Positions 37,167 through 48,101 of a stretch of 64,000 bases of DNA are shown here, piece by piece. How positions within the stretch are numbered: position 1 is the stretch's first letter; the number at the start of each line of letters is the position of its first letter. Below the pieces are notes generated by a model. It was not told the origin of the DNA, did not search any database, and saw only the letters and a program-made list of their open reading frames with translations. A program made the position numbers and the translations under genes. The DNA comes from Gemmatimonadaceae bacterium (GTDB lineage Bacteria; Gemmatimonadota; Gemmatimonadetes; Gemmatimonadales; Gemmatimonadaceae), in contig CANGXD010000001.1 of assembly GCA_947457545.1 (NCBI GenBank), forward strand, positions 62,001-126,000. Reading direction: 5' to 3'.

Positions 37167-39079
37167 TACTTGTAGCTCCGCGTGGAGAGGTGCACGTTCT
37201 CGTACACCAGCGGTTCCTTGTTGAGGATCGGGGCCTTGCCTTCACCGGCGTACTCCCACGCGGCAACATACGCGTAGTCGTCGTCATTGCGCTTGGCCTC
37301 GCCTTCTTCCTGGTACTCGGTGCGGAAGTGACCACCGCACGACTCTTCACGATTCAGCGCGTCACGGCACATCAGTTCACCCAACTCGATGAAGTCGGCC
37401 ACGCGTCCGGCCTTCTCCAGCGACTGGTTGAGCGAGTCGCCGCTGCCCGGCACGTTCACGTTGCTCCAGAACTCTTCCTTGAGTTGCGGAATCAGTTCCA
37501 GCGCCTTCGTCAGACCGGCCCGGTCACGCGCCATCCCGCAGTACTCCCACATGATCTTGCCGAGTTCCTTGTGGAAGGAATCGACCGTCCGCTTGCCCTT
37601 GATGCTCAGGAACTTGTTCTGCTGCGCGCGCACAGCGCCTTCGGCTTCTGCGAACGCCGCATGCGACGTGTCGACCTTGGGCAGCTTGGTACCAGCGAGA
37701 TAATCGCCGATGGTATACGGCAGTACGAAATACCCGTCGGCAAGTCCCTGCATGAGCGCCGAAGCGCCAAGACGATTCGCCCCGTGATCGGAGAAGTTGG
37801 CTTCACCGGCCACGTGCAATCCGGGCACCGTACTCATGAGGTTGTAGTCGACCCAGAGGCCGCCCATGGTATAGTGCACCGCGGGGTAAATGCGCATGGG
37901 CTGTTCGTACGGATTCTCGTCCGTGATGCGCTGGTACATGTCGAAAAGATTCCCGTAGCGTTCGGCGATCGTCTGCCGGCCGAGACGCTTGATCGACTCG
38001 GCGAAGTCGAGGTACACGCCGAGCCCACCCGGACCCACGCCACGACCATCGTCGCACGCTTCCTTGGCCGCACGTGACGCGATGTCGCGCGGAGCCAGGT
38101 TGCCGAAGCTCGGATACTTGCGCTCGAGGAAGTAATCCCGCTCTGCTTCCGGAATCTGCGCCGGCGGACGATTGTCGCCGCGCTTGAGCGGCACCCAGAT
38201 ACGTCCGTCGTTGCGCAGCGATTCCGACATGAGCGTCAGCTTCGACTGATGCTCACCATGCACCGGAATGCACGTGGGGTGAATCTGCGTGTAGCACGGA
38301 TTGGCAAACGCCGCCCCCTTCTTGTGCGCGCGCCAGGACGCCGTCACGTTGGAATACATGGCGTTGGTGCTCAGGTAGAACACGTTCCCGTATCCACCCG
38401 TCGCGAGCACGACGGCATCGGCCGCGTGCGAGGTGATCTTGCCGGTCAGCAGGTTGCGCGTGACAATGCCGCGCGCGTGTCCGTCGACCACGACCAGATC
38501 GAGCATTTCCTCGAAGGTGTGCATCTGCACCTTCTTCGCCGCCACCTGCTTCTCGAGCGCCGAGTACGCGCCCAGCAACAGCTGCTGTCCGGTTTGTCCG
38601 CGCGCGTAGAACGTGCGCGAGACCTGCGCGCCACCGAACGAGCGGTTGGCGAGCAGTCCGCCGTATTCACGCGCGAACGGCACTCCCTGCGCCACACACT
38701 GGTCGATGATGTTCACCGACACCTGCGCAAGCCGGTACACGTTGGCTTCACGCGCCCGGAAGTCGCCGCCCTTGATCGTGTCGTAGAAGAGCCGGCGCAC
38801 GGAGTCGCCGTCGTTCTGGTAGTTCTTCGCCGCGTTGATGCCGCCCTGCGCCGCGATGGAGTGCGCGCGCCGCGGCGAATCGTGGAAGACGAAACACGAC
38901 ACGTTGTAGCCAAGCTCGGACATCGTGGCTGCCGCCGATGCACCGGCGAGGCCGGCCCCGACCACGATGACATGGTGCTTCCGCTTGTTGGCGGGGTTCA
39001 CGAGCTTCATCGAGAACTTGTGGTGGTCCCACTTCGATTCGAGGGGACCACTCGGGATCTTGGGATTCAGGTCGAGCAT
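37166..39079 (-). CDS. sdhA: Succinate dehydrogenase flavoprotein subunit
   Basis: 637 residues from ATG 39079. FAD domain [15 protein letters not shown], the flavinylated His in [20 protein letters not shown], and the substrate site [14 protein letters not shown] with catalytic His/Arg are visible. The length and the [12 protein letters not shown]-type insert are those of type-B succinate dehydrogenase/fumarate reductase. The frame runs on to 39577 within sdhC, but that part is not homologous. One base separates it from sdhC. Confidence 0.97.
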   Translation of the reverse strand: MLDLNPKIPSGPLESKWDHHKFSMKLVNPANKRKHHVIVVGAGLAGASAAATMSELGYNVSCFVFHDSPRRAHSIAAQGGINAAKNYQNDGDSVRRLFYDTIKGGDFRAREANVYRLAQVSVNIIDQCVAQGVPFAREYGGLLANRSFGGAQVSRTFYARGQTGQQLLLGAYSALEKQVAAKKVQMHTFEEMLDLVVVDGHARGIVTRNLLTGKITSHAADAVVLATGGYGNVFYLSTNAMYSNVTASWRAHKKGAAFANPCYTQIHPTCIPVHGEHQSKLTLMSESLRNDGRIWVPLKRGDNRPPAQIPEAERDYFLERKYPSFGNLAPRDIASRAAKEACDDGRGVGPGGLGVYLDFAESIKRLGRQTIAERYGNLFDMYQRITDENPYEQPMRIYPAVHYTMGGLWVDYNLMSTVPGLHVAGEANFSDHGANRLGASALMQGLADGYFVLPYTIGDYLAGTKLPKVDTSHAAFAEAEGAVRAQQNKFLSIKGKRTVDSFHKELGKIMWEYCGMARDRAGLTKALELIPQLKEEFWSNVNVPGSGDSLNQSLEKAGRVADFIELGELMCRDALNREESCGGHFRTEYQEEGEAKRNDDDYAYVAAWEYAGEGKAPILNKEPLVYENVHLSTRSYK

Positions 39080-39080
39080 G

Positions 39081-39803
39081 TCAGTGGGTCTCCGCGGCGG
39101 CCGTGGACGTGACCGTCGCGTCGTCGACTTGTGCCGGCGCGTCGGGGAACAGGCCGAGGACGGCCGCGACAGGAACGACAATGAAGCCGCCCGCCACGAC
39201 GATCGCGAGTACGAGCGCGAGCTTGCGCTTGAGGGGCTGCGTGGACGGTTGTGCCACGCCGAGCGTGCGCACCACGGCCCAGCTGCCATGGTAGAGGTGC
39301 AACCCGAGCGCCAACATCGCCAGCACGTAGAACCCCGCGACGAGCGGGTTGGCCAGACCGAGTCGGACGTTGTTGTACGGATCGAGGTGCGTGAACTGCG
39401 GATGCACCGCCCCAATCGTGAGGTGCAGCAGATGGAAGACGATGAACGCGAGGAGCAGCACGCCGCCCCAGCGGATGGTGCGCGCCGCCAGTGTCGTGAC
39501 CTGCGGGCGGCGCACGGCATACGCCTCAGGCCGCGCCGCCTTCGACAACATGGTGAGCTGATACGCCGCCACAGCATGGAGGACGACGGCCGTGAGCAGG
39601 CCGATGCGGATGGCCCAGAGCAACGGCATGCTCGTGCGGAGCAGTTCGGCGTAGTGCTTCATGGCTGCAGGCGCATCCGGATAGAACATCTGGAGGTTGC
39701 CAGCCATATGGCCGATGACGAACAGGATCCCGATGATCCCGGTCACAGCCATCACGATCTTCTTGCCGACCGTGCTCTGCCAGAAACGCGAGAGAGCGTA
39801 CAT
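39081..39803 (-). CDS. sdhC: Succinate dehydrogenase cytochrome b subunit
   Basis: 240 residues with five membrane helices, the single diheme cytochrome b558 type. Haem-ligand histidines are in candidates [44 protein letters not shown] and [13 protein letters not shown]. It anchors SdhAB and reduces menaquinone. No separate SdhD is needed in this type. First gene of sdhCAB. Confidence 0.96.
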   Translation of the reverse strand: MYALSRFWQSTVGKKIVMAVTGIIGILFVIGHMAGNLQMFYPDAPAAMKHYAELLRTSMPLLWAIRIGLLTAVVLHAVAAYQLTMLSKAARPEAYAVRRPQVTTLAARTIRWGGVLLLAFIVFHLLHLTIGAVHPQFTHLDPYNNVRLGLANPLVAGFYVLAMLALGLHLYHGSWAVVRTLGVAQPSTQPLKRKLALVLAIVVAGGFIVVPVAAVLGLFPDAPAQVDDATVTSTAAAETH

Positions 39804-39821
39804 AAGCGGGGTGGAAGTAGA

Positions 39822-39854
39822 AACCGGCGCCTCACTGTCGTGAGCGCGCCGGTT
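39822..39854 (-). terminator. Terminator after mdh
   Basis: A long hairpin: 39822-39835 pairs with 39840-39854 (14 bp with one bulged base), loop tgtc. On the minus strand it follows the mdh stop by 9 bases and is trailed by TTTCTACTTCC, a partial U-tract. This is one of the better intrinsic terminators in the window and separates mdh from sdhCAB. Confidence 0.75.
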
Positions 39855-39863
39855 CGGACTGAA

Positions 39864-41007
<1,144 letters not shown>

Positions 41008-41979
41008 TCAGCCGCCGACCTCACTGAGCGCACGCAGGCCGCCCACGCGCATCTGCAGCAGCGCGTGCTCTTTGGGCTTCTCGGCCAAGGCCTTGGCAAA
41101 GAGGGGGGCCAGTGGCTCCCCGCGGCGCAGCGCGTCTCGCAGAACGACTTCGTGGTCACCGAAGAGGCACGTCCGGAGCCGACCGTCGGCGGTGAGCCGG
41201 ACGCGATTGCAGGTCTCACAGTAGGTGTGCGTCATCGGGGTGATCACCCCGACCGACCCCGGCGCGTCCGGATAGCGGTAATAGACCGCCGGACCGTTGC
41301 CCTTTTCGGGACCACGATCGGGCAACAGGTCGGCCACCGCGCGCACACGGGATAGCACTTCGTCGCTGGGGACGACGTGGTCCCAGGTCAGTTCCCGCAG
41401 TTCGCCCACGGGCATGAGCTCGATGAAGCGCACATGCCATGGATACTCGCGCGTAAGCGCGGCAAAGTCGGCGATCTCGTCGTCGTTGATTCCGCGCATG
41501 AGCACGACGTTGATCTTGATAGGGCCGATACCGGCCTCCTGCGCCGCGCGCGCCGCCGTCACCAGGTCGAAGCCCAGGTCACGACGGGCAATGCGAATCA
41601 CCCGCTCCGCTTGCAGAGAATCGGCGCTGATGTTCACGCGATCGAGTCCCGCGTCCGCGAGCTCGCGCGCCATGGAGGGGAGCTTCACCCCGTTGGTCGA
41701 CAGGGCGATGTCTTCGATCCCGTCGATGGCCTTGAGCATGCGGATCAGCGCGGGCAGCTCCGGGCGGATCGTTGGCTCCCCACCGGTGATCCGCAAGCGC
41801 TTGAGTCCAAGGGGCGCCAGCTGTCGGACGATCTCGGCGATTTCCTCGTACCGCAGAATCTCCTGCTTAGGCAGCCAAGGAAGCCCTTCCAGCGGCATGC
41901 AGTACTGACAGCGGAAGTTGCAGCGATCGGTGACCGAAATGCGGAGGTATTCGATCTTTCGCCCGAATTGATCAAGCAT
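41008..41979 (-). CDS. moaA: GTP 3',8-cyclase (molybdenum cofactor)
   Basis: 323 residues from ATG 41979. Radical SAM motif Cys20-x3-Cys24-x2-Cys27 (DRCNFRCQYCMP), ITGGEPTIR, and the C-terminal second cluster CETCNRVRL...TCLFG, which binds GTP. It ends in GG, as MoaA should. First step of molybdenum cofactor synthesis. Overlaps moaE by 8 bases. moaC and moeA are not in the window. Confidence 0.97.
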   Translation of the reverse strand: MLDQFGRKIEYLRISVTDRCNFRCQYCMPLEGLPWLPKQEILRYEEIAEIVRQLAPLGLKRLRITGGEPTIRPELPALIRMLKAIDGIEDIALSTNGVKLPSMARELADAGLDRVNISADSLQAERVIRIARRDLGFDLVTAARAAQEAGIGPIKINVVLMRGINDDEIADFAALTREYPWHVRFIELMPVGELRELTWDHVVPSDEVLSRVRAVADLLPDRGPEKGNGPAVYYRYPDAPGSVGVITPMTHTYCETCNRVRLTADGRLRTCLFGDHEVVLRDALRRGEPLAPLFAKALAEKPKEHALLQMRVGGLRALSEVGG

Positions 41980-42454
41980 CGGCGAGCCCCATGTCAGTCC
42001 GCGCCGCGGCCCGGGTCGGATCGACCCATGCGCGTTCCCCGTCGAGATAGTGCTCGCGCTTCCAAATGGGCACGCGCTGCTTGAGGGCTTCGATGATGTC
42101 CCGGGCACCGTCGAGGGCGGGGCCACGGTGCGCATGGGCAGCCACGATCGCGACGCTCACGTCGCCAACGGCGAGGGTGCCAATCCGATGTTCGATGGCC
42201 ACGCGAAGCCCGGAGATGCGGTCACAGACCTCGCGTGCGACCGACGCGAGCTCGAGCGCCGCCATCGACTCGTATGCTTCGTAGTCCATGCCGCTGACCC
42301 CGCGCCCGTCGTTCAGATCGCGCACTGTGCCCAGAAAAACCGAAAGGGCGCCGACGCCGGCGGCCTGCGTCGTTGCGATCAGCCGAGCGACGTCGATGGG
42401 CTCCGTGACGATCGCCGAGTGCAGGAGACCGTGCTGCGAGGAGGTCGCCGTCAT
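41972..42454 (-). CDS. moaE: Molybdopterin synthase catalytic subunit
   Basis: 160 residues from ATG 42454, which overlaps the moaD stop (ATGA). Conserved blocks: LSVFLGTVRDLNDGRGVSGMDYEAYE (in parts), IEHRIGTLAVGDVSV, HRGPALDG and KQRVPIWKREHY with the catalytic Lys residues. With MoaD it inserts two sulfurs into precursor Z to make molybdopterin. An open frame above the ATG to 42775 is not conserved. Confidence 0.96.
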   Translation of the reverse strand: MTATSSQHGLLHSAIVTEPIDVARLIATTQAAGVGALSVFLGTVRDLNDGRGVSGMDYEAYESMAALELASVAREVCDRISGLRVAIEHRIGTLAVGDVSVAIVAAHAHRGPALDGARDIIEALKQRVPIWKREHYLDGERAWVDPTRAAARTDMGLADA

Positions 42455-42693
42455 CCGCCGGCGACCGGCGGGATAAGCGCCACTTCGTCGCTCGGCCCGA
42501 CAATGGAGGCGGGCGCGGCAAACGCCTGGTTTACGGCGACCAGTGGCTTCGCTGGCAGACAGTCCCCGCCGGGCATGGCGCGCAACGCCTCTACCAGCAC
42601 CGAGACCGCACAAGGGGCGGTAACCGGGACCTCGAGGCGACGGGCGCCAAAGGCGTCGGCGTACGACGCGAAGAGCAGGATGGGAACGCTCAT
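42451..42693 (-). CDS. moaD: Molybdopterin synthase sulfur carrier subunit
   Basis: 80 residues, a small ubiquitin-like protein ending in PPVAGG. The terminal Gly-Gly is adenylated and thiocarboxylated to carry sulfur to MoaE. It is the first gene of moaD-moaE-moaA. Its leader (42694-42822) contains a short imperfect hairpin but nothing I can identify as a riboswitch. Confidence 0.93.
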   Translation of the reverse strand: MSVPILLFASYADAFGARRLEVPVTAPCAVSVLVEALRAMPGGDCLPAKPLVAVNQAFAAPASIVGPSDEVALIPPVAGG

Positions 42694-42822
42694 GACAAGC
42701 GGAAGATAGCGCCGGGAGGCCGAAGTAGTTCCGGCACATGCGAGAAAGCACCGAAAAGAGCGACGCCCCCGCCACCTGATGCAGGCAGCTGAGGGCGTTG
42801 AACGACGAGCGGCAGCGACGGG

Positions 42823-43161
42823 TTAGGAATCGCCGTAATCGTCATCATCGTCGAGCATGTCCGCTTCGACGCCGGCGACCATGGCCCGCAGTTCCTTGCT
42901 GGGCTTGAACACGGGGACAGGGCGCGCAGAGACCTCGACCGGCGAGCCCGTACGCGGATTCCGCGCCATGCGCGTTTTGCGCTGGCGGATTTTGTACGTC
43001 CCGAAGCCACGGACCTCGATGTTTTTCTGCTCCTGCAGCGCTTCCTTGATAGCATCAAGGAACGCGTCAACGACGCGCGCGCAGTCTTTCTTGGAGATGG
43101 TCGGTCCGGCGGTCCGAGCAATGCGAGCCGTGACGTTCTCGACCAGATCGGCTTTGGTCAT
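42823..43161 (-). CDS. HU/IHF family DNA-binding protein
   Basis: 112 residues. The histone-like fold is clear: MTKADLVENVTARIA, then the DNA-binding arm with RQRKTRMARNPRTGSPVEV (R-N-P-x-T-G motif), and VFKPSKELRAMV. A short acidic tail (DMLDDDDDYGDS) follows the fold, which HU of E. coli lacks. It bends and compacts DNA. HU versus IHF cannot be decided from one chain. Confidence 0.93.
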   Translation of the reverse strand: MTKADLVENVTARIARTAGPTISKKDCARVVDAFLDAIKEALQEQKNIEVRGFGTYKIRQRKTRMARNPRTGSPVEVSARPVPVFKPSKELRAMVAGVEADMLDDDDDYGDS

Positions 43162-43194
43162 GTGGCGGGCGGAGAGTTTCGGAGCAGAAACGCT

Positions 43195-43224
43195 GTGGGC
43201 ACCAAGCTACGGCTCGGTGCCCAC
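43195..43224 (-). terminator. Hairpin between carA and the HU gene
   Basis: A perfect 9-bp stem (43195-43203 with 43216-43224) and 12-base loop lies 50 bases beyond the carA stop and 34 bases before the HU start on the minus strand. Either the carA terminator or part of the HU leader. Confidence 0.55.
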
Positions 43225-43273
43225 GAAGCGAACGTATGGCCTTAGTGCTTATCAGTCAAGCGTTTGGGCCATC

Positions 43274-44386
43274 TCACCCACGACGATTTCTCAGGGCCGT
43301 GAGAAACTGATCGAACAATGGCACGGCATCGTGCGGTCCCGGAGCGGCCTCAGGATGGTACTGCACGGCAAAGATCGGCAGCGTCTTGTGGCGGAGCCCC
43401 TCGACGGTCCCATCGTTGAGATTCACGTGGGTGACAGCCAGATCAGGGGCGCCTTCGACCCCTTCGGGAGAACCGACCACGGCAAACCCGTGGTTCTGGG
43501 ACGTGATGAGCACCTGACCGGTGGCCAGATCCTTCACCGGCTGGTTCCCACCGCGATGCCCAAACGGCATCTTCGCCGTCCGCCCGCCAAAGGTCAGTCC
43601 GAGCAGTTGGTGCCCGAGGCATATGCCGAACATCGGCACCTGTTGCGACGCGATGCTGCGGATGGCGGCCGGCGCGTACGTGACGGCCGCCGGGTCTCCA
43701 GGACCGTTCGACAGGAACACGCCGTCGGGATTCATGGCGAGCACCTGGTCCGCGCTGGTGTCGCTCGGCACCACCGTCACCCGCACCCCGTGCTCCTCGA
43801 AGAGGCGCAGGATGTTGCGCTTGATCCCGTAGTCGTACGCGACGACATGGTACGGCGCGTCGGCCTTGCCCCACGTGTACGGCTCGCGGGTGGAGACGAC
43901 CGTCGCCAAGTCGAGCCCTTCCATGCTGGGGCAGCTGTCGAGCGCCGCGAGGGCTTCCTTGGTGGGGGTCTCCCCCGCCCCGATCACGCCCTTCATGACA
44001 CCGATGTTTCGCAGATGCCGCGTCAGTCGACGGGTATCGACCTCGGTGAGCACCGGTACGTCGTACTGCTCGAGCCACTCCCGCAAATCGCCGGTGGCGC
44101 GCCAGTTCGAATAGGTCGGTGAGAGCTCACGCACCACCACGCCCGCGACCTGTGGGCGCGCGGATTCGGGGTCTTCGAGGTTGATGCCGTAGTTGCCGAT
44201 CTGCGGCGCTGTCAGCACCACGATCTGGCCTTTGTAGGAGGGATCGGTGAACACCTCCTGATAGCCGGTCATGTTCGTGGTGAACACGACTTCGGCAACG
44301 GTCGGCAGGGAGGGCCCCACCAGTCGACCGAGAAAAAGGGTTCCGTCCTCGAGGAGGAGGAACCCTTTGGGCGGCAAGCTGTGCAC
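43274..44386 (-). CDS. carA: Carbamoyl-phosphate synthase small subunit
   Basis: 370 residues with GTG start. The glutaminase subunit: N-terminal [12 protein letters not shown], the CPSase domain, then a class I amidotransferase domain with the catalytic Cys in [12 protein letters not shown] and His/Glu in [13 protein letters not shown]. It gives ammonia to CarB for pyrimidine and arginine synthesis; carB is not in the window. It lies 8 bases after secG, an unusual partner. Confidence 0.97.
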   Translation of the reverse strand: MHSLPPKGFLLLEDGTLFLGRLVGPSLPTVAEVVFTTNMTGYQEVFTDPSYKGQIVVLTAPQIGNYGINLEDPESARPQVAGVVVRELSPTYSNWRATGDLREWLEQYDVPVLTEVDTRRLTRHLRNIGVMKGVIGAGETPTKEALAALDSCPSMEGLDLATVVSTREPYTWGKADAPYHVVAYDYGIKRNILRLFEEHGVRVTVVPSDTSADQVLAMNPDGVFLSNGPGDPAAVTYAPAAIRSIASQQVPMFGICLGHQLLGLTFGGRTAKMPFGHRGGNQPVKDLATGQVLITSQNHGFAVVGSPEGVEGAPDLAVTHVNLNDGTVEGLRHKTLPIFAVQYHPEAAPGPHDAVPLFDQFLTALRNRRG

Positions 44387-44394
44387 CTGCCGCC

Positions 44395-44775
44395 TTACTT
44401 CTTCGCGGGCGCGGCCGGTGTGGCCGGCGCTGCCTGCTGCGTCAGAGGCGCGGCAGGAGCCGCGGTCCCGCTACCCGTGCTGGGCGCCGACGCGGGGGCC
44501 GGCGCGGCGAGCTTGTCGAGCACCGACTTGGGGGCCGTTCCGCGGCTGGACATGATCTGCAGCACGAACGCCAAGCCGAGGAAAATGCCGCCACACCACC
44601 ACGAGGTCTTCGTGAGGAGGTTGCCGGCCTGACGCGACCCGATCACGGAGTCCGACGACGAGCTCGCGCCGCCAAAGCTGGCGGCGAGACCGCCACCCTT
44701 GCCCGACTGAAGAAGAATCGCCGCCGCAAGCACGAAAGCGTCGAGGATGAGCAGAGTCAGCAGAAACGTGTACAT
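44395..44775 (-). CDS. secG: Preprotein translocase subunit SecG
   Basis: 126 residues. Two membrane helices ([18 protein letters not shown] and [14 protein letters not shown]) enclose the family loop [14 protein letters not shown]. It assists the SecYE channel in protein export. The last 50 residues are an Ala/Pro-rich tail, longer than in E. coli. Immediately upstream of carA; secG often follows tpiA, as it does here across 160 bases. Confidence 0.95.
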   Translation of the reverse strand: MYTFLLTLLILDAFVLAAAILLQSGKGGGLAASFGGASSSSDSVIGSRQAGNLLTKTSWWCGGIFLGLAFVLQIMSSRGTAPKSVLDKLAAPAPASAPSTGSGTAAPAAPLTQQAAPATPAAPAKK

Positions 44776-44805
44776 GTCGCGGAGACGGATTGCCGTGAGT
44801 GAAAC

Positions 44806-44923
44806 GGGCCGGTTCCCGGCCCTAGCCTCGTAAAATCACCTGCTCGCGCCCCTACGACAAGTGCTTGGGGCGCAGAAGGTTGGGCAGACCGGCGTGGAGT
44901 GCGTGCCCGGTACCACACTCCAC
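44806..44923 (-). promoter_or_regulatory. Three hairpins between tpiA and secG
   Basis: The tpiA-secG gap (44776-44935) holds three stems: 44894-44901 with 44916-44923 (8 bp), right after tpiA; 44846-44852 with 44867-44873 (7 bp), followed on the minus strand by GATTTTAC; and 44806-44812 with 44816-44822 (7 bp, 3-base loop), in the secG leader. The first or second probably ends the glycolytic transcript. No ORF or known RNA family is evident. Confidence 0.55.
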
Positions 44924-44935
44924 CACCTTGAACAC

Positions 44936-45691
44936 TTACGCCCGTACGATACTTGCCCAGCTGTCGGGATCGAGCGACGCGCCCCCGACCAGCAAGCCGT
45001 CCACATCGGACGCCGCCAGCAACTGCGACGCGTTACCGCGGTTGACCGAGCCGCCGTAGAGGATGGGGACCCCCGCCGCGGCCTTCTCCCCAATTCGCGA
45101 CACGAGCGCCTGTCGCAGCACGCCATGGATTTCGCTCGCGTCGGCGGGCGTGGCGGTCCGGCCCGTCCCGATCGCCCACACCGGCTCGTACGCCACCATG
45201 ATCTGGGCTGTCTGTCCCGCGTCGAGCTCTGCCAGCCCAGCGGTCAGCTGGCGTTCGACCACTTCCGCGGTCCGACCGGCTTCGCGCTCCTCGAGCGTTT
45301 CGCCGACGCACAACATGGGAGTCAGTCGCCCCTGCACGATGAGCGACATCTTTCGCGTCGTCATTTCGTCGGTTTCCCCGAACACGTGACGCCGTTCGGA
45401 GTGTCCGACCAGGACGACGCGCGCCCCCACATCGCGCGCCATCAACACGGAGTTTTCTCCCGTAAAGGCGCCTTGGGCTTCCGAGTGCACATTCTGCACG
45501 CCGACCCAGATCTCCGGCCGCTCGCGCAACCCGTCGATGACCGTGGTCAGCGTGATCGCCGACGGGAAGAACACCAGCGTCCGTTCGTTCAGCTTGGGCA
45601 CCTGCGCGAGAAACCGCTGCAGAAACGCCTTCGCATCGGTGGGACTGAGATTGAGCTTCCAGTTGGCAGCAATAACCGGCTTGCGATGCAT
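44936..45691 (-). CDS. tpiA: Triosephosphate isomerase
   Basis: 251 residues, standard length. N-terminal KPVIAANWKLN with the catalytic Lys, electrophilic His in LVGHSERRHVFGE, and catalytic Glu in VAYEPVWAIGTGRTA are all present, as is the phosphate-binding GGSVN. It interconverts dihydroxyacetone phosphate and glyceraldehyde 3-phosphate. It follows pgk by 27 bases. Confidence 0.98.
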   Translation of the reverse strand: MHRKPVIAANWKLNLSPTDAKAFLQRFLAQVPKLNERTLVFFPSAITLTTVIDGLRERPEIWVGVQNVHSEAQGAFTGENSVLMARDVGARVVLVGHSERRHVFGETDEMTTRKMSLIVQGRLTPMLCVGETLEEREAGRTAEVVERQLTAGLAELDAGQTAQIMVAYEPVWAIGTGRTATPADASEIHGVLRQALVSRIGEKAAAGVPILYGGSVNRGNASQLLAASDVDGLLVGGASLDPDSWASIVRA

Positions 45692-45718
45692 GGGAGAATC
45701 CGAAAAGATGAGCGACGG

Positions 45719-46915
45719 TCAGCGCGCGTCGAGCGCGCTGACGCCGGGAAGGTCTTTGCCTTCGAGAAATTCGAGCGACGCGCCACCGCCGGTGGAGACG
45801 TGCGACATCTGTGCTTCGAGCCCGGCTTCGGTAACGGCCGCCGCGCTGTCGCCACCACCGATAATCGTGGTGGCACCTTTACCGGTGGCGATGGCCATCG
45901 CTTCCGCAACGCCACGCGTGCCAGCGTCGAACGGCGGCTTCTCGAACACGCCCATCGGGCCGTTCCAGAGAACGGTGCGCGCCCCCTCCACCAGCACACG
46001 ATACAATGCCGTGCTCTCCGGGCCGATATCGAACATCGCTTGCCCGACCGGGATCGCGTCCCGAGCCACCGACGTCGCTTGTGCACCGGCGTCCATTGCC
46101 GGGGCAATCGTCGCGTCGATCGGGAGCACCAGCTTGTCACCCGCACGGGCGAGCAAATCGGTGGCCATGGCCAATCGATCAGGCTCGACGAGTGAATTGC
46201 CCGTTTCGAATCCCATCGCCTTGAAGAAGGTGCACGCCATCGCCCCGCCAATCAGCAACTTGTCCACCTTCGGCAGCAGCGCTTCGACCACATCGATTTT
46301 GCCGGAGATCTTCGAGCCCCCGAGAATCGCCACGAACGGGCGTTCGGGTGCCGCGAGTGCGCCGCCGAGATACGCCAGTTCTTTCTCCATGAGCAGGCCG
46401 GCGACGGCCGGACGGCAAAACTTTGCAACACCCGCAGTGCTCGCATGTGCGCGGTGCGCCGCACCGAACGCGTCGTTCACGTAAAAATCGCCGAGCTGCG
46501 CCATCTGATACGCGAGGGCTTCGTCGTTCTTCTCTTCGCCCGGGAGAAAGCGCGTGTTCTCGAGCAGCAGGACATCGCCGGGCGCAAGATTCTGCGTCGC
46601 TTCGACAGCGCGCTCTCCGACGGTCACATCGAGGAAGTGCACCGGACAGGAAAGCAATGTCTTGAGGCGCGCCGCGACCGGCGCCAGCGAATACTTCGCC
46701 TCCGGTGCGCCCTTGGGGCGTCCGAAATGGGCGAGCAATACGACTGACGCCCCGCCGTCGCGCAGTGCGTTGATGGTCGGCAACGCCGCCCGGATACGCG
46801 TGTCGTCGGCGACGGCCCCCGACTCATCGAGTGGGACATTGAAGTCGACACGAACAAGCGCGCGTCGCCCCTGCATGTCAGCAGCGGACAGGTCGCGAAT
46901 GGTTTTGGTGGTCAT
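45719..46915 (-). CDS. pgk: Phosphoglycerate kinase
   Basis: 398 residues from ATG 46915. [17 protein letters not shown], the [10 protein letters not shown] arginine loop, [15 protein letters not shown] and the C-terminal nucleotide site GGGDSAAAV are intact. It makes ATP and 3-phosphoglycerate. The frame is open to 47041 but without homology. Two hairpins separate it from gap, so it may have its own promoter or be expressed at a different level. Confidence 0.98.
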   Translation of the reverse strand: MTTKTIRDLSAADMQGRRALVRVDFNVPLDESGAVADDTRIRAALPTINALRDGGASVVLLAHFGRPKGAPEAKYSLAPVAARLKTLLSCPVHFLDVTVGERAVEATQNLAPGDVLLLENTRFLPGEEKNDEALAYQMAQLGDFYVNDAFGAAHRAHASTAGVAKFCRPAVAGLLMEKELAYLGGALAAPERPFVAILGGSKISGKIDVVEALLPKVDKLLIGGAMACTFFKAMGFETGNSLVEPDRLAMATDLLARAGDKLVLPIDATIAPAMDAGAQATSVARDAIPVGQAMFDIGPESTALYRVLVEGARTVLWNGPMGVFEKPPFDAGTRGVAEAMAIATGKGATTIIGGGDSAAAVTEAGLEAQMSHVSTGGGASLEFLEGKDLPGVSALDAR

Positions 46916-46990
46916 CGGGAGCAGTTCGGGAAGGCGCGCGATGCCCGGCCGCGACACAGACGTCGACCGGGTGCGTCGTACTGATGCGAA

Positions 46991-47028
46991 AGGTCGCAGA
47001 GAGAACCACCGGCTCGTCTCTGCGACCT
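46991..47028 (-). terminator. Strong hairpin between gap and pgk
   Basis: A perfect 12-bp stem (46991-47002 with 47017-47028), 14-base loop, followed on the minus strand by TTTCGCAT. It is the second and stronger of two hairpins after gap and should partly or fully end gap transcription before pgk. Confidence 0.7.
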
Positions 47029-47043
47029 GGGCAGACTGCAAAC

Positions 47044-47075
47044 ACCGGCCCGACGGTGTACCCGTCGGAACCGGT
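47044..47075 (-). terminator. Hairpin directly after gap
   Basis: A two-part stem (47044-47048 with 47071-47075; 47050-47056 with 47062-47068) and 5-base loop, 10 bases past the gap stop on the minus strand. With the next hairpin it may protect the gap mRNA 3' end. Confidence 0.55.
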
Positions 47076-47085
47076 ACGGTGTCGC

Positions 47086-48096
47086 TTAGAGGCGCGAGCC
47101 GACGAAGCGGAGCAGATCAACGCAGCGCGACGAGTAGCCCCACTCGTTGTCGTACCAGCCGGAGATCTTCACCATGGTGCCGTTGATGACAATGGTGCTG
47201 CCGGAGTCGAGCGTGCACGACATCGGGTTGCCGATGTAGTCGACGGAGACGAGCGGCTCATCGCTGTAGCCGAGGATGCCTTCGAGCGTGCTTTCCGACG
47301 CAGCCTTGAAGGCCGCGTTGACCTCGTCCCTGGTCACCGGGCGGTCGACGATGCACGTCAGATCGGTGAGCGACACATCGGGCGTGGGCACGCGCACGGC
47401 GATTCCGTCGATCTTGCCCTTCACTTCCGGAATAACCAGCGACGTGGCCTTGGCCGCGCCCGTGGTGGTGGGAATCATCGACACGGCCGCCGCGCGGGCG
47501 CGACGCAGGTCCTTGTGCGGCAGGTCGAGGATGCTCTGGTCGTTGGTGTAGCTGTGGATCGTGACCATCGAACCATGCACGAAGCCGAAGTTGTCGCGAA
47601 TCACCTTCACCATCGGCACGAGGCAGTTAGTCGTGCACGACGCATTCGAGATGATATGGTGCGACGCCGCATCGTACTTGTTGCTGTTCACGCCCATCAC
47701 GATGGTGATGTCTTCATCGGTGGCGGGCGCCGAGATGATGACCTTCTTCGCGCCGCCTTCGATGTGCTTGCGCGCGTCGTCCGCCTTGGTGAAACGCCCC
47801 GTGCTCTCGAGCACGATGTCGACTCCGAGGTCCTTCCACGGCAGCTTGGCCGGATCGCGCTCGGCGAGAATCTTGATGCGATCGCCGTCGATCGTGATGG
47901 CGTCGGCCTCGTGTCCCACCTGTCCGTCGAACTTGCCGTGCACCGAGTCGTACTTGAACAGGTGCGCCAGAGTGGCGGTGTCGGTCAGGTCGTTGATGGC
48001 CACGAAGTCGATGTCGGCGACGCCCTGCTGCTTGGCGGCGCGGAGCACCTGGCGACCGATGCGGCCGAAGCCGTTAATGCCAACGCGAATACCCAT
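47086..48096 (-). CDS. gap: Glyceraldehyde-3-phosphate dehydrogenase, type I
   Basis: 336 residues. Rossmann motif [11 protein letters not shown], an Asp at position 36 (AINDLTD) that favours NAD, nucleophile Cys154 in [10 protein letters not shown], and [12 protein letters not shown] near the end. Glycolytic type-I enzyme. Only 5 bases separate it from comF upstream, so it can be read from the long yicC-comF run as well as from its own promoter. Confidence 0.98.
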   Translation of the reverse strand: MGIRVGINGFGRIGRQVLRAAKQQGVADIDFVAINDLTDTATLAHLFKYDSVHGKFDGQVGHEADAITIDGDRIKILAERDPAKLPWKDLGVDIVLESTGRFTKADDARKHIEGGAKKVIISAPATDEDITIVMGVNSNKYDAASHHIISNASCTTNCLVPMVKVIRDNFGFVHGSMVTIHSYTNDQSILDLPHKDLRRARAAAVSMIPTTTGAAKATSLVIPEVKGKIDGIAVRVPTPDVSLTDLTCIVDRPVTRDEVNAAFKAASESTLEGILGYSDEPLVSVDYIGNPMSCTLDSGSTIVINGTMVKISGWYDNEWGYSSRCVDLLRFVGSRL

Positions 48097-48101
48097 TCGA
48101 G

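Noticed and set aside
39080-39577. Upstream extension of sdhA to about 803 codons
   Set aside because: The extra part lies within sdhC in another frame; the family start at 39079 is clear.
42694-42822. Molybdenum-cofactor riboswitch before moaD
   Set aside because: The leader has a short imperfect hairpin with CCTCCCGG-like sequence, but I cannot match the conserved core. A covariance-model search would decide.
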